Notes: generated by a model not told the origin, from the letters alone. A stretch of 64,000 nt of DNA from Paenibacillus sp. HB172176 (GCF_011947265.1 NZ_JAATHD010000017.1:62001-126000); one strand, 5' to 3'. Positions 45,645 to 54,608 are shown, counted from the first letter of the stretch. Program-made: numbers and translations.

Positions 45645-48600
45645 ATGAAGGTCAAGGAAATGCGAGAGAGGTTTGCTTCTCCCCATCCGGATTTCGGTCC
45701 CGTGCCGTTCTGGTGGTGGAGCGCGGAGGAGATTACAGCGGAGCGCGTGCGATGGCAATTGCAGAAATTCCGCAGCGGGGGCCTGCGCAATATCGGCATT
45801 CTCAATATCGCGCCGACGGGTCCGCAATACGGAAGCGCGGCTGACGATCCGCCCTACTTCAGCGAGCGTTGGTGGTCGATGTTCGAGGTGGCTCTGCGCG
45901 AAGCGGAGAGACTCTCCATGCGCATCTTCTTCTATGATCAGATCGGCTTCTCGGGCTCGAACTTCCCCGCGCATCTTGTCGCGGAGCAGCCGGAATTATC
46001 CGGCTATCAGCTTCGCAGGCTGGAGCTTGAAGCCGAGCTGCCTGAGGGCGCCGAGCTGCTGACGGAGCTTGGCGGATACCGATATTTCACGGTGCGGCAA
46101 GGCTTCAACTGGCTGGACAGGCGGGCGACGGAGCAGCTGTACGACCGGATCTACGGGGAATTCGAGAGGCGGTTTCCCCATGATCTGGGTCGGACGATCG
46201 CCGGCAGCTTCCAGGATGAGCTTCCTTCCATGCCGCTATGGACGAAAGGGCTTCCGGAGCTGTACGAGGAACGTTACGGGGAGGATTTGCTTGCGATCTT
46301 GCCCGCGCTGTTCGAGGATGCGGAGGGAGCCCCGCTTGTTCGGAGGCGCGTCTACGAGCTGACGACGGAACTCGCGGAGGAAGCGGTATTCAAGCTGCAG
46401 CATGAATGGCATGAGCGCCATGGGATGCTGCAATGCTGCGATCAAGCGGGACCGGCCCGGCGGGCCGATCTGCATGGCGCGCAGCGGCTGTATCTGGATT
46501 ATATGCGTACCCACCGCTGGTATAATTCGGCCGGCAGCGACATGGACGGCGAGATCAAGCCGCATGCATCAATGATGCATCTGCACGGCGGCAAACGCGT
46601 GTTTCTGGAATCCTTCCATACGAGCGGCTGGGGAGGAACGCTGGAGGAGACGATGCATTGGCTGGTGCCGTGGCTGCAGGCCGGCGTGACGCTGTACAGC
46701 CCGCATTCCGTCTATTACAGCACGCGGGGCGGCTGGTGGGAGTGGGCGCCGCCGGACACGGGCTGGCGGCAGCCGTACTACGAGCATTACGGCGTATTCG
46801 CCGACACGATCAGCCGCGCGTGCTGGCTGCTTAGTCAAGGAACGCATGTCGCCGATGTCGCGGTTCATTATCCTTCCCATGCGGCATGTGGATGGATGTC
46901 GCTGTCCGACGGCGAGCCGCTCGATCATCCGATGCTTGTAGCGAACATGATGCCTCATGAGCGTCTCGCGCATGTGCAAGAGGTGTACCGGTCGCTGACG
47001 GGGCGCTGGAACCGCAAGGAGCGCAATGAGCCGGGCGCGCTTCGTTCCGCTTGCATCGACTTCGATGTGACGGATGATTCCGCGCTCGAGATCGCTTCGC
47101 TGGCCAATGGAAAGCTTCAAATCGGCAGGGAAGCCTTCTCGGCGCTGCTGCTGTGCGGAACCGCCATTATGGATGATGCGGCCATGGCGAAGGTGCAAGC
47201 GTGGATTAAGGCTGGGGGCTTGGTTATTGCCGTGGCGTGCGGCCAGGAAGATTCCATGCTGGAGGGGGCCGTACACGTCGATTCTTCGGATGAAGCGATA
47301 GCGCTCCTCGAATCGAAGCTGCCTGGACGCGCCCAAGGGCCGAATATGCCGCTCATGCGCAGGACGGAGACGGCGGATGTGTTCCTGCTGCTGCCCGAAG
47401 CGGGAGAGCTGCTGCCGATGCACGAGCCGTCAAGCAAGCAGACTCGGCCGCCGCGCGGCGCGAGCTATCGTCTGCGCACCGCCGGGCATCCGCAGCTATG
47501 GGATCCCGTGACGGGGCAGGCATCGTCGCTTGCGTATCGCAGGGACGGCGAATGGATCGAGCTGGAGGTGTCGTTCGACAGCTGGCCGGCGGCGTTCGTC
47601 GTCTGTCCGCGGGAGGCGGAGGAGGTTGATAGTTCCGGCTCTGGAGTGTTGGCGGGAGATCGATTGGCCCCGCCGGCGGAGGTGCCCGCGATGGGAGCGG
47701 ATGCCGTCCCCGTTGCCGAATTGGACGATTGGCGCGTGCTGGCTGTTTCGACGCTTGATAATCGCTATGGCGATTTCGATCTGCATGGCGGCGAAACGGC
47801 GTTTGCGCCGATCGAGCGCCGCGAATTCCTGGTCGCGCGCGAGGAGAGCGAAGCGGATGGAGAGAGGGCGAATTGGCATGCGGCCGTGCTTGATGACGCG
47901 GACTGGAAGACGCGTCTATGGAGCGAGGCGGCTTACTGGGAGGCTTCCCGGAGCGAGGCCTTCGAGGAAGGCGGCGTATGGCCGATTGTCTACAGCAATA
48001 CGTTCGGAGATTTGTCATTCCGAACATGGGCGGGCCGAATGGGTCGCGTGCCTCGCAAATTTCTCAATCTGGGCATGGCGGATCGCGGCGAGAAAGTATG
48101 GGCGCGAACGAATGCGGCGGCGCCGGAGGCGGGAATGTACTGGCTTCGCACGGAGAGCAACGCGGCGGTTGAGTTATGGGTGAACGGCGAAGCCGCAAGG
48201 TGGAACGGCGGTCCGGAGGAGCAGACCTCGACGGTCTATCTGAAGGCGGGGCTTAATTCGTTGCTGCTTTGCGCGGAGGCGCTGGCTCAGGGCTTGATTC
48301 GCATTGGCGTTACGTTATGCGAGGAAGAGCAAGAGCCGCTGCCGAAGTGGATCTACTCCCCCAGCCCGAGCTCGGCAACTCGCTTGTCCTGCACGATTCC
48401 CGAGCGGGATGTGCAAGGCGTCAGCCGCGTGCGCGTCATCTTCTGCGCAAAGGAGCGGGTAGCGCTCTATGTGAATGGCAGATTGATGACGGAGCATGGC
48501 GATTTCAACCCGTATATTCGCCAGGGACAGGAGGAGGTTGATCTGACCCCGTATTGGCAGGACGGCGACAATCGACTGGAGCTCGTCATGCCGGAAGGCG

Positions 48601-49502
48601 AAGGCGTTGCCATGCTGGACGGCATAATCGAGCGCGTTGACGGAAGCTGTTCGATGTTCTGCACCGGACCATCGTGGCTGAATGAACGGGGTCAGCCGTC
48701 AGAGGTTCTGCATGAGGCGGTGCTGCAATTCACCGAGACGGAGACGATGTGGCTTCCCGGTCGCGCGCATCCGTTGCCGCATATTGACTGGCTTATGCCG
48801 GACGCAAAGCCGTCACCCGCTCCATTGCCGTTCGTTCGCGACGCGTCTCAGCCCGGGAAGCCGATCTGGCTGAGGTTCCCGTTGCCTGCAGGCGCGGCGG
48901 CCCTTAGGGTCGACTGCACGGGCGAATGCGAATGCTGGATAGCCGGTCGGAGAACGGCTATGCGGGACGGCAAGGCAAGCTTCGAGCCGCAGCCGGCGGG
49001 AACGATGGCCGCTCTGCGCATGATGCCAAGCGATACCAGCACGGAGGCCGATGTATTGCGCGCTCCCGTTCGCTTTGAAGTGGAACAGGCGCAAGGGAGA
49101 CTCGGCGATTGGCGATCGGAGCTTAGCTTGCCGCATCATAGCGGCGTTGTCGAATACGAGACGGAAGTCGTTTGGAACGAGCAGAGCGTCGCGGTGCTTG
49201 ATCTCGGCCATGTACGCGGCACGGCCGAAGTCTGGCTGAACGGAAGAGAGCTCGGCGTTCGGGCCTGGAGTCCTTACCGGTTCAAGCTGGATGTCCGTCC
49301 GGGAACGCAGCATTTGCGGATACGTGTGACCAATACGCTGGGCACCCACTATGAAATCGGGCGCCCGTCGAGCAATGTCGGCGGTTCCACGGATGGCAAG
49401 GTGTCTTACTGGCAGCCCGATTCCATGCCGGAGCATTGGGAGAAGGCGTTCGCGGCAGGCGGCTTGTACGGTCCCGTTCGTCTGTATGCCATTAGCGATT
49501 AG
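45645..49502 (+). CDS. Large GH106-like glycoside hydrolase
   Basis: About 1285 residues from the ATG at 45645, 8 bases after AGGAGG; the ATG at 45639 is too close. N-terminal barrel: VPFWWWSAEEITAERVRWQL, GGLRNIGILNIAP, IFFYDQIGFSGSNFPAHL and SFQDELPS, which carries acidic residues in the family position. A long middle region and several beta-sandwich domains follow, the last with NGRELGVRAWSPYRFKLDV, a GH2-like galactose-binding fold. It is probably an alpha-L-rhamnosidase or related exo-glycosidase, cytoplasmic (no signal peptide), working on what the importer just upstream brings in. It is only distantly like the GH106-like protein at 20726. Confidence 0.72.
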   Translation: MKVKEMRERFASPHPDFGPVPFWWWSAEEITAERVRWQLQKFRSGGLRNIGILNIAPTGPQYGSAADDPPYFSERWWSMFEVALREAERLSMRIFFYDQIGFSGSNFPAHLVAEQPELSGYQLRRLELEAELPEGAELLTELGGYRYFTVRQGFNWLDRRATEQLYDRIYGEFERRFPHDLGRTIAGSFQDELPSMPLWTKGLPELYEERYGEDLLAILPALFEDAEGAPLVRRRVYELTTELAEEAVFKLQHEWHERHGMLQCCDQAGPARRADLHGAQRLYLDYMRTHRWYNSAGSDMDGEIKPHASMMHLHGGKRVFLESFHTSGWGGTLEETMHWLVPWLQAGVTLYSPHSVYYSTRGGWWEWAPPDTGWRQPYYEHYGVFADTISRACWLLSQGTHVADVAVHYPSHAACGWMSLSDGEPLDHPMLVANMMPHERLAHVQEVYRSLTGRWNRKERNEPGALRSACIDFDVTDDSALEIASLANGKLQIGREAFSALLLCGTAIMDDAAMAKVQAWIKAGGLVIAVACGQEDSMLEGAVHVDSSDEAIALLESKLPGRAQGPNMPLMRRTETADVFLLLPEAGELLPMHEPSSKQTRPPRGASYRLRTAGHPQLWDPVTGQASSLAYRRDGEWIELEVSFDSWPAAFVVCPREAEEVDSSGSGVLAGDRLAPPAEVPAMGADAVPVAELDDWRVLAVSTLDNRYGDFDLHGGETAFAPIERREFLVAREESEADGERANWHAAVLDDADWKTRLWSEAAYWEASRSEAFEEGGVWPIVYSNTFGDLSFRTWAGRMGRVPRKFLNLGMADRGEKVWARTNAAAPEAGMYWLRTESNAAVELWVNGEAARWNGGPEEQTSTVYLKAGLNSLLLCAEALAQGLIRIGVTLCEEEQEPLPKWIYSPSPSSATRLSCTIPERDVQGVSRVRVIFCAKERVALYVNGRLMTEHGDFNPYIRQGQEEVDLTPYWQDGDNRLELVMPEGEGVAMLDGIIERVDGSCSMFCTGPSWLNERGQPSEVLHEAVLQFTETETMWLPGRAHPLPHIDWLMPDAKPSPAPLPFVRDASQPGKPIWLRFPLPAGAAALRVDCTGECECWIAGRRTAMRDGKASFEPQPAGTMAALRMMPSDTSTEADVLRAPVRFEVEQAQGRLGDWRSELSLPHHSGVVEYETEVVWNEQSVAVLDLGHVRGTAEVWLNGRELGVRAWSPYRFKLDVRPGTQHLRIRVTNTLGTHYEIGRPSSNVGGSTDGKVSYWQPDSMPEHWEKAFAAGGLYGPVRLYAISD

Positions 49503-49614
49503 CGCGCTTCTGATGATGGGATTGCTTGCCTTTTTTGAAGGATAGCGGGATGAATAGGGCGAATTAGGTAGGGACAGCGGAAAGCTGGAATGGGTCTTGG
49601 AGGAGGGAAATAGC

Positions 49615-50397
49615 ATGCTTAACCTGATGATCGTGGATGACGAGCCCTTTATGCTGAAGGGGCTGATTAACATCATCGAGAAAGGTCAGACGCCGTGCTC
49701 GGAGATCGTCAGCGCCAATGATGGGTTCGACGCGCTTGAGAAGCTGGAGGACTATCGCCCCGATTTGCTCATTACGGATATTCAGATGCCGGAGATGAAC
49801 GGGCTCGAGCTGATAAGGAAGGTCCGGGAGCGCGGGCTTTGCAACCGCTTTATTATTCTGACCGGCTACGATGATCCGATCTATCTCCATCAAGCGATAC
49901 GCTGCAAGGTGATCGATTATTTGCTGAAGCCGATCAATAAGGCGGAGCTCTACGATGTGATGTCGAATTTATCGCTGGAGCTCCTTGGAGGCGAGGATGA
50001 AGCTTCGGGCCAGACCTCGATAGATCGGGATCGGGATGCCTCCGTTCCGGGCGTCGATTTCGAGCAAATGTCCAAGAACGTCAAGAAGATCATCCGGCAT
50101 ATCGAGAAGCATTATACGGAAAATATTTCGTTGGACCAAATCGCCGAGCATGTCTATCTTCATCCGAATTATATCAGCTCGCTCTTCCGCAAGGAGACCG
50201 GCCTTACGTTGATCAATTATTTACATCATTATCGCATTAACAAGGCGAAATCGCTCATTCTGAGCGATTCGGAGGATTCCCTGCATCGCATATCCGAGCA
50301 AGTCGGCTACGAAAGCGTCCGGCATTTCTTCAGCGTCTTCAAAAAATATTGCGGCGTCACGCCGAGCGAATATCGTCAGCATTATAAGATGCAATAA
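49615..50397 (+). CDS. YesN-type response regulator (receiver plus AraC DNA-binding domain)
   Basis: 260 residues from the ATG at 49615, behind GGAGGG. Receiver domain: acid pair D8/D9, phosphorylation site D55 in LITDIQMPEMNG, and LLKPIN with the conserved lysine. A short linker is followed by an AraC double helix-turn-helix (NYISSLFRKETGLT and RISEQVGYESVRHFFSVFKKYCG, read in parts). No sensor kinase gene is present in the window, so its partner lies elsewhere. It lies 112 bp after the GH106-like gene and only 25 bp before the PLP decarboxylase of module C, so it may be co-transcribed with and control that module. Confidence 0.92.
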   Translation: MLNLMIVDDEPFMLKGLINIIEKGQTPCSEIVSANDGFDALEKLEDYRPDLLITDIQMPEMNGLELIRKVRERGLCNRFIILTGYDDPIYLHQAIRCKVIDYLLKPINKAELYDVMSNLSLELLGGEDEASGQTSIDRDRDASVPGVDFEQMSKNVKKIIRHIEKHYTENISLDQIAEHVYLHPNYISSLFRKETGLTLINYLHHYRINKAKSLILSDSEDSLHRISEQVGYESVRHFFSVFKKYCGVTPSEYRQHYKMQ

Positions 50398-50422
50398 TGT
50401 TCCCGGAAGGGATGGGTTCCCG

Positions 50423-51715
50423 ATGAAAGTGAAGGATTGGATGTCCGACAAAGAGGTTTTGGTTCATCTCGCAAGAAGGCACGGAACGCCTTACTACTTC
50501 TACGATGCCGCGGTCATTGGCAGGCAGTATGAGGCGTTGAAGGGAGCTATGCCCGAGAGATGGGAGCTGTTCTATTCCCTCAAAGCGAATCCGCTGGGAG
50601 CGTTATGCGAGCTGCTGCGGGGCTGCGGCTGCCGCTGCGAGGTGGCTTCCGCCGGCGAGCTGACTCTTGCGCTTCGAGCTGGCTTCGATCCCTCGGACAT
50701 CGTCTTTACAGGTCCGGGCAAGACGGATGCGGAGCTCGAGGCGGCGGTGGCTGCCGGCATCTACAGCATCAATGTGGAGAGCGTTCGCGAGGCCGCGCGG
50801 CTAAGCGAAATCGCCCAACGCCGGCATAGAACGGTGAAGATCGCCGTGCGCATTAATCCGGATCTGGGGAAGAAGCGTTCGGGACTTGCGATGTCCGGCG
50901 TGGCTTCCCAGTTCGGCATTGACGAAGGAGAAGCGGACGAGGCCGTTCAAACGATTCTGAAGCTGCCGGGGCTGCTGCTGTGCGGCGTTCATGTGTATAA
51001 CGCGACTCAGATGCTGAGCGCCGACGACGTTGCGGACGGCATGGCTTATACGATCCGGCTCGCGCTGCGTTTGTCCCGTACGCATCAATTCCCGCTGGAC
51101 TTTCTCGACCTGGGGGGAGGGTTCGGCATCCCGTATTTTCCGGGCGAGCAGAGGCTGGACATGGAGCGGCTGCGCGGGAGACTGGCCGAGCTGTGGAGCG
51201 AGGCTCGGAGCAGCCTGAGAGGAACGCGCATGGCGGTGGAGAGCGGGCGATTTTTGCTGGCCGACTCAGGCTGCTATGTATCCTCGGTGCTCGATGCGAA
51301 GCGATCCAAGGGCAAACGGTATATCGTCTGCGACGGCGGCTCCCATCATCATGCGGCTGCGGCCTTCCTCGGACGATATGTGCGAAACAATTATGTCATG
51401 AGCGTCATAAGCGAGCGGGAGGAGGCCGAGGCCGAGCTGGAGGAAACATATGTCGCGGGGCCGCTCTGCACGCCGGCGGATTTGCTCGGGCAGAGGGTGG
51501 CACTGCCCCCGGCGCAGCCGGGCGATCTGCTCGTTGTCGAGCAGTCGGGGGCGTACGGGTTGACGCATAGCCCGCTCGCCTTTCTAAGCCATCCGACGCC
51601 TCGCGAATGGCTGATGCATGAGGGAGAGACTCGGCTTGTCCGGGATCGCATGGAGCCGCTTGCGCTCGGCGGCGAATGGAAGCCTTCCCGCCGCGGAAGG
51701 GAGCTGACGCAATGA
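50423..51715 (+). CDS. Fold-type III PLP decarboxylase, BtrK-like
   Basis: 430 residues. The alanine-racemase-like barrel carries the PLP lysine K54 in FYSLKANPLG, a phosphate-binding GGGFG (230-234), and C348 in GPLCTPAD, the catalytic cysteine supplied by the C-terminal domain. YGLT (377-380) completes the site. The family includes diaminopimelate decarboxylase (LysA) and BtrK, which decarboxylates glutamate while it is bound to the carrier BtrI. A LysA role is unlikely: there are no lysine-pathway neighbours, and the next three genes are an ATP-grasp ligase, a carrier and a BtrH-like protein. Its stop overlaps the ligase start (ATGA). Confidence 0.85.
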   Translation: MKVKDWMSDKEVLVHLARRHGTPYYFYDAAVIGRQYEALKGAMPERWELFYSLKANPLGALCELLRGCGCRCEVASAGELTLALRAGFDPSDIVFTGPGKTDAELEAAVAAGIYSINVESVREAARLSEIAQRRHRTVKIAVRINPDLGKKRSGLAMSGVASQFGIDEGEADEAVQTILKLPGLLLCGVHVYNATQMLSADDVADGMAYTIRLALRLSRTHQFPLDFLDLGGGFGIPYFPGEQRLDMERLRGRLAELWSEARSSLRGTRMAVESGRFLLADSGCYVSSVLDAKRSKGKRYIVCDGGSHHHAAAAFLGRYVRNNYVMSVISEREEAEAELEETYVAGPLCTPADLLGQRVALPPAQPGDLLVVEQSGAYGLTHSPLAFLSHPTPREWLMHEGETRLVRDRMEPLALGGEWKPSRRGRELTQ

Positions 51716-53250
51716 ACGAGGCGGATGTAAAGACTGCAGCGAATGCAAGGACTGAAGCAGAAGCAAGGACTGAAGCAGATGCAAAGAACGAGGCGGCTGC
51801 AAGGTCTGAAACGGAAGCAAGGACTGTAGCTATTGCAAGGAATGAAGCAGTGGCAAAGAAAGAGGCGGATGCCGTGCGCGAGTGTTTTTCCTTATCGAAG
51901 TATGCGGCTGTCAGCCGTGAACGCGGCATAATCGTGTGGCTCTGCAATATTGGCGCGGAACAGCAGTGGTATCCCGTGAAACGCACGGTTACAGATCCGG
52001 TGGAAGACGAGGTAGTAGGACATATTGAAGAAATTATGCTGCTTGTCAGCCGGCCTCAGGATATCGTGCTGCTGCGGCAGGAGCCGGACCGGGATTATTT
52101 GACCATGCTGCGCGACTGGGGTTTTGCTATGCCGACCATCCTTTGTCCCCAAGTACAGGACCCTTCAAGGCCGTTGACGGAGTTAATCCTGGAGGATGAG
52201 CAATTGCTTGAACGGTTGAAGGAGGAGGCGGCAGGCTGCGAGGATTTGTGGTTTGTGCCCTATGCGGTAACGGTGCTGGAGGAGGGGCTTGCCGAAGCTT
52301 GCGGCTTCGCTATAGTCGGCGCGTCGGCCAAGGTCAGTCAAATGGTGAATGACAAGCTTCACAGCAGGACGCTTGCGCAGGAGCTGGGCTTTCCGGTAAC
52401 CGAGGGCAAGGTATGCCGGGACGAAGAGGAGATTCGCAGCGCGTACGAGGAGCTGACCAAGGCGGGGTTCGACAAGGTTATCGTCAAAGCCCCGCACGGA
52501 GCTTCGGGACAAGGCCTGCATCTGGTGAACGGGAGGTCGAAGCTGGAGCGTCTTCTCATTCTGTTGTTCCAGCGCGGCGGAGAGCGTTCTGAGAGCGTAT
52601 GGCTCGTCGAAGGCTGGCATGACAAGCTGGTGGACGTGAATATGCAGCTGTTCATAACGGAAGAAGGCTCGGTCGAGCTGTTCTCGCTGAAGGAGCAGCT
52701 CCTTGCAGGCACGGTGTACAAGGGCTCGCGAATGGGGCTCGAGCGCGAGGCTCTGTTCTCTTCCGCGCTGGCAACGCTCCGGGATCATGCGGAACGCTCG
52801 GGCAAGGCGCTTTATGCGCTCGGTTATCGCGGCGTTGCCGGCATTGACGCTTTGATAACGCAGAGAGAGATTTACCCGATTATAGAGATTAACGGCAGAT
52901 TCACGCTGTCGACTTATTTGTCCTTTCTCAGCTCGGTGTTGGGCCAGTGCGATATCGTATCTTTCTATTATCGGGTTGTCGCGGACACACCTTGGCATTA
53001 TGGCGGTCTATGCGCAGAATTGCGCCGCGAGGGGCTGTTGTATGCTTCGGATCGCGGCTGCGGAACGCTGATTTACTCAGCGGGCACGCTGCCGCATCGG
53101 GCCTCGCGGACTGGAGCTTATATCGGCCGGGTGTTTGCGCTGTTTGTCGGGAAGGATTCGGAGGAGACTGAATATTTTCGAGAACGCTTTGAGCAATTTC
53201 TACTTGCCGCAAGAAGCGGGAAATCAGGAGCGACGGGGAGGAAGGCGTAA
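51712..53250 (+). CDS. ATP-grasp ligase with hexapeptide-repeat N-terminus, BtrJ-like
   Basis: 512 residues from the ATG at 51712. Residues 12-53 are seven hexapeptide repeats of the A-R/K-x-E-A-x kind, likely a single charged helix or coiled coil. The pre-ATP-grasp region (about 60-190) and ATP-grasp core follow: VSQMVNDKLHSRTLAQELGF, VIVKAPHGASGQGLHLV and PIIEINGRFTLSTYL. In butirosin synthesis BtrJ joins glutamate to the carrier and later adds a protecting gamma-glutamyl group. The matching neighbours make the same kind of reaction likely. The amino acid used cannot be told from the sequence. TAATG joins its stop to the carrier gene. Confidence 0.82.
   Translation: MNEADVKTAANARTEAEARTEADAKNEAAARSETEARTVAIARNEAVAKKEADAVRECFSLSKYAAVSRERGIIVWLCNIGAEQQWYPVKRTVTDPVEDEVVGHIEEIMLLVSRPQDIVLLRQEPDRDYLTMLRDWGFAMPTILCPQVQDPSRPLTELILEDEQLLERLKEEAAGCEDLWFVPYAVTVLEEGLAEACGFAIVGASAKVSQMVNDKLHSRTLAQELGFPVTEGKVCRDEEEIRSAYEELTKAGFDKVIVKAPHGASGQGLHLVNGRSKLERLLILLFQRGGERSESVWLVEGWHDKLVDVNMQLFITEEGSVELFSLKEQLLAGTVYKGSRMGLEREALFSSALATLRDHAERSGKALYALGYRGVAGIDALITQREIYPIIEINGRFTLSTYLSFLSSVLGQCDIVSFYYRVVADTPWHYGGLCAELRREGLLYASDRGCGTLIYSAGTLPHRASRTGAYIGRVFALFVGKDSEETEYFRERFEQFLLAARSGKSGATGRKA
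51745..51870 (+). repeat. Seven in-frame 18-bp repeats (hexapeptide)
   Basis: Degenerate 18-bp units of the GCAAGGACTGAAGCAGAA kind encode ARTEAE, ARTEAD, AKNEAA, ARSETE, ARTVAI, ARNEAV and AKKEAD. The unit length is a multiple of three, so copy number can change without frameshift. Confidence 0.85.
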
Positions 53251-53522
53251 TGACTGGGCATGAACGGCAAATCGATTATGAAGCGATAAGAGGGATAGTG
53301 GCGGATGTAATGGAGCTTGATCGGGAGACGGCGCTTGGTCTCGGCGGGGATGAGGATCTTCGGAATTATGATTTCGGTTCCCTCGCCGCGGTAGAGCTTG
53401 TCGTTGCGTTGGAGGTTGCCTATCCGATCGTAATTGAAGAGGAAGATTTGCTGATCGAGAATCTGTGCACGCTGGACCGGATCGCCTCGCTTGTCCGGCG
53501 TCTGGAGGAGGAACAGGCTTGA
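53250..53522 (+). CDS. Acyl carrier protein (module C), BtrI-like
   Basis: 90 residues. The start overlaps the ligase stop as TAATG. The phosphopantetheine serine is S44 in YDFGSLAAVELVVALE. Acidic helices and IENLCTLDRIASLVRRLEE complete the four-helix fold. As the only carrier between a BtrJ-like ligase and a BtrH-like protein it should hold the amino acid that is loaded, decarboxylated and then transferred. DFGS replaces the usual DSLD/DSL, a feature of free-standing carriers outside fatty acid synthesis. Confidence 0.9.
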   Translation: MTGHERQIDYEAIRGIVADVMELDRETALGLGGDEDLRNYDFGSLAAVELVVALEVAYPIVIEEEDLLIENLCTLDRIASLVRRLEEEQA

Positions 53523-54535
53523 TTGCTGGGATGGAGCATATTCGGGTGAAGACGGGCAAGCATTGCATATTCGCGACCATGCAGGAGGCGCTTTGCTATT
53601 CGGGGAGCAATCTGACGGAAGCCGCATTGTTTTTCCTGTGCGGAGGCATGAATATCCCCTACCTCGGCGACCCCAGGACGTTCTGGTTCAAACGTATGGA
53701 TCAACTGACAGAGCCGCTTGTCCAGAGTCAGTCGCAGTTCTCCCTGCGGAATACTCCGCAAGCAGAGAAGGTGAATTTCCGAAAAGACTGCATGGACAGC
53801 CTGTCGCAGGGCTATCCGGTGCTGCTGCTCGTTCACAGCCAGTGTCTGAGCTATCACAGAGCTTACACGGAGAACAAGACCCGAGGTCATGTGGTCATGC
53901 TCTACGGCCTTGATTGGGATCGCGACGAGGCGCATATTGCCGATGCCTATCTTCTCGACAATTCCGGGCGGATTCATACCTATCAGGGCCCTGTACCCCT
54001 CCAAGAGCTGGAGGCCGGCTGCTTCAGCGTCACTTCTTATCGGCCGCGTTCTGAGCATCGGCAGACCTCCGAAGCAGTGCTGCTGGGCGCTTACGCGAAT
54101 CATATCGACCAGTTCCTGGAGCCTGACAGAACGCCTTCCGAAGGCGGACTGAACGCCAATCGCCAGGTCATCTCCGATTTGGAGGATTGGGCGGGCATGA
54201 GCGGCAAGGAGCTGCGCCAGAGCTGTCAGGAAGTGTACTACGGCCTCCGAGTGGGCGGTATTCTGCATCATATCGATTATATCCAGATGTTCGCGGATGA
54301 TGCGGGTCTCTCTCTTCGGGCGGGCTACCGCGAGGCGATGCTTCTGCTCGAGACGGTATATAGAGAATGGAAGATGTATCTGCTGCTGTTATACAAGACC
54401 GGTGTTCAGGGCCGCGCTGCCCGCATGAAGGAGCTCTCGGCAAGCGGTCTGAGATTGCTGGAGCTCTACGAGGAAGCGCTGAGGGCATACTCGCGCTGGC
54501 TTCGTGCTGAAGGTATTGGAGAGAGCCTTAATTAA
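53519..54535 (+). CDS. BtrH-like acyltransferase (module C)
   Basis: About 338 residues if it starts at the TTG at 53519, 6 bases after GGAGGAGGA and overlapping the carrier stop (TTGA); an ATG at 53531 is the alternative. The catalytic-type cysteine is in KTGKHCIFATMQEALCYSG, followed by TRGHVVMLYGLDWDRDEAHIADAYLLDN, supplying His and Asp (read in parts). The C-terminal half is helical. BtrH moves the carrier-bound side chain onto the amine of ribostamycin. Here no aminoglycoside genes are seen, so the acceptor is unknown. This copy is the clearest BtrH relative of the three in the window. Confidence 0.78.
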   Translation: MIAGMEHIRVKTGKHCIFATMQEALCYSGSNLTEAALFFLCGGMNIPYLGDPRTFWFKRMDQLTEPLVQSQSQFSLRNTPQAEKVNFRKDCMDSLSQGYPVLLLVHSQCLSYHRAYTENKTRGHVVMLYGLDWDRDEAHIADAYLLDNSGRIHTYQGPVPLQELEAGCFSVTSYRPRSEHRQTSEAVLLGAYANHIDQFLEPDRTPSEGGLNANRQVISDLEDWAGMSGKELRQSCQEVYYGLRVGGILHHIDYIQMFADDAGLSLRAGYREAMLLLETVYREWKMYLLLLYKTGVQGRAARMKELSASGLRLLELYEEALRAYSRWLRAEGIGESLN

Positions 54536-54558
54536 GGATTTTTCACCACAATAGCGTA

Positions 54559-54608
54559 TAAGTTTTCGGGGCTCCGAAATGACAAATTCTGATTGGCGAT
54601 TAAACCTT
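54559..54608. repeat. 50-bp dispersed repeat, copy B
   Basis: Matches 26796-26845 at 46 of 50 positions, same orientation, including the near-palindrome TTTTCGGGGCTCCGAAAT. It begins 23 bp after the module C BtrH-like stop. A second stem, GCTTTGC and GCAAAGC, follows at about 54627-54643. It opens the 999-bp gene-free stretch 54536-55534, which is mostly repeats and MITE-like elements. Confidence 0.8.

Noticed and set aside
50423..51715. Calling the PLP enzyme LysA (diaminopimelate decarboxylase)
   Set aside because: Motifs are shared by the whole fold III family, but the ligase, carrier and BtrH-like partners fit a BtrK role better. LysA remains the fallback.
26796..54608. Calling modules B and C an integrated mobile island
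   Set aside because: No integrase, tRNA end or conjugation gene is present; the direct repeats alone do not establish it.
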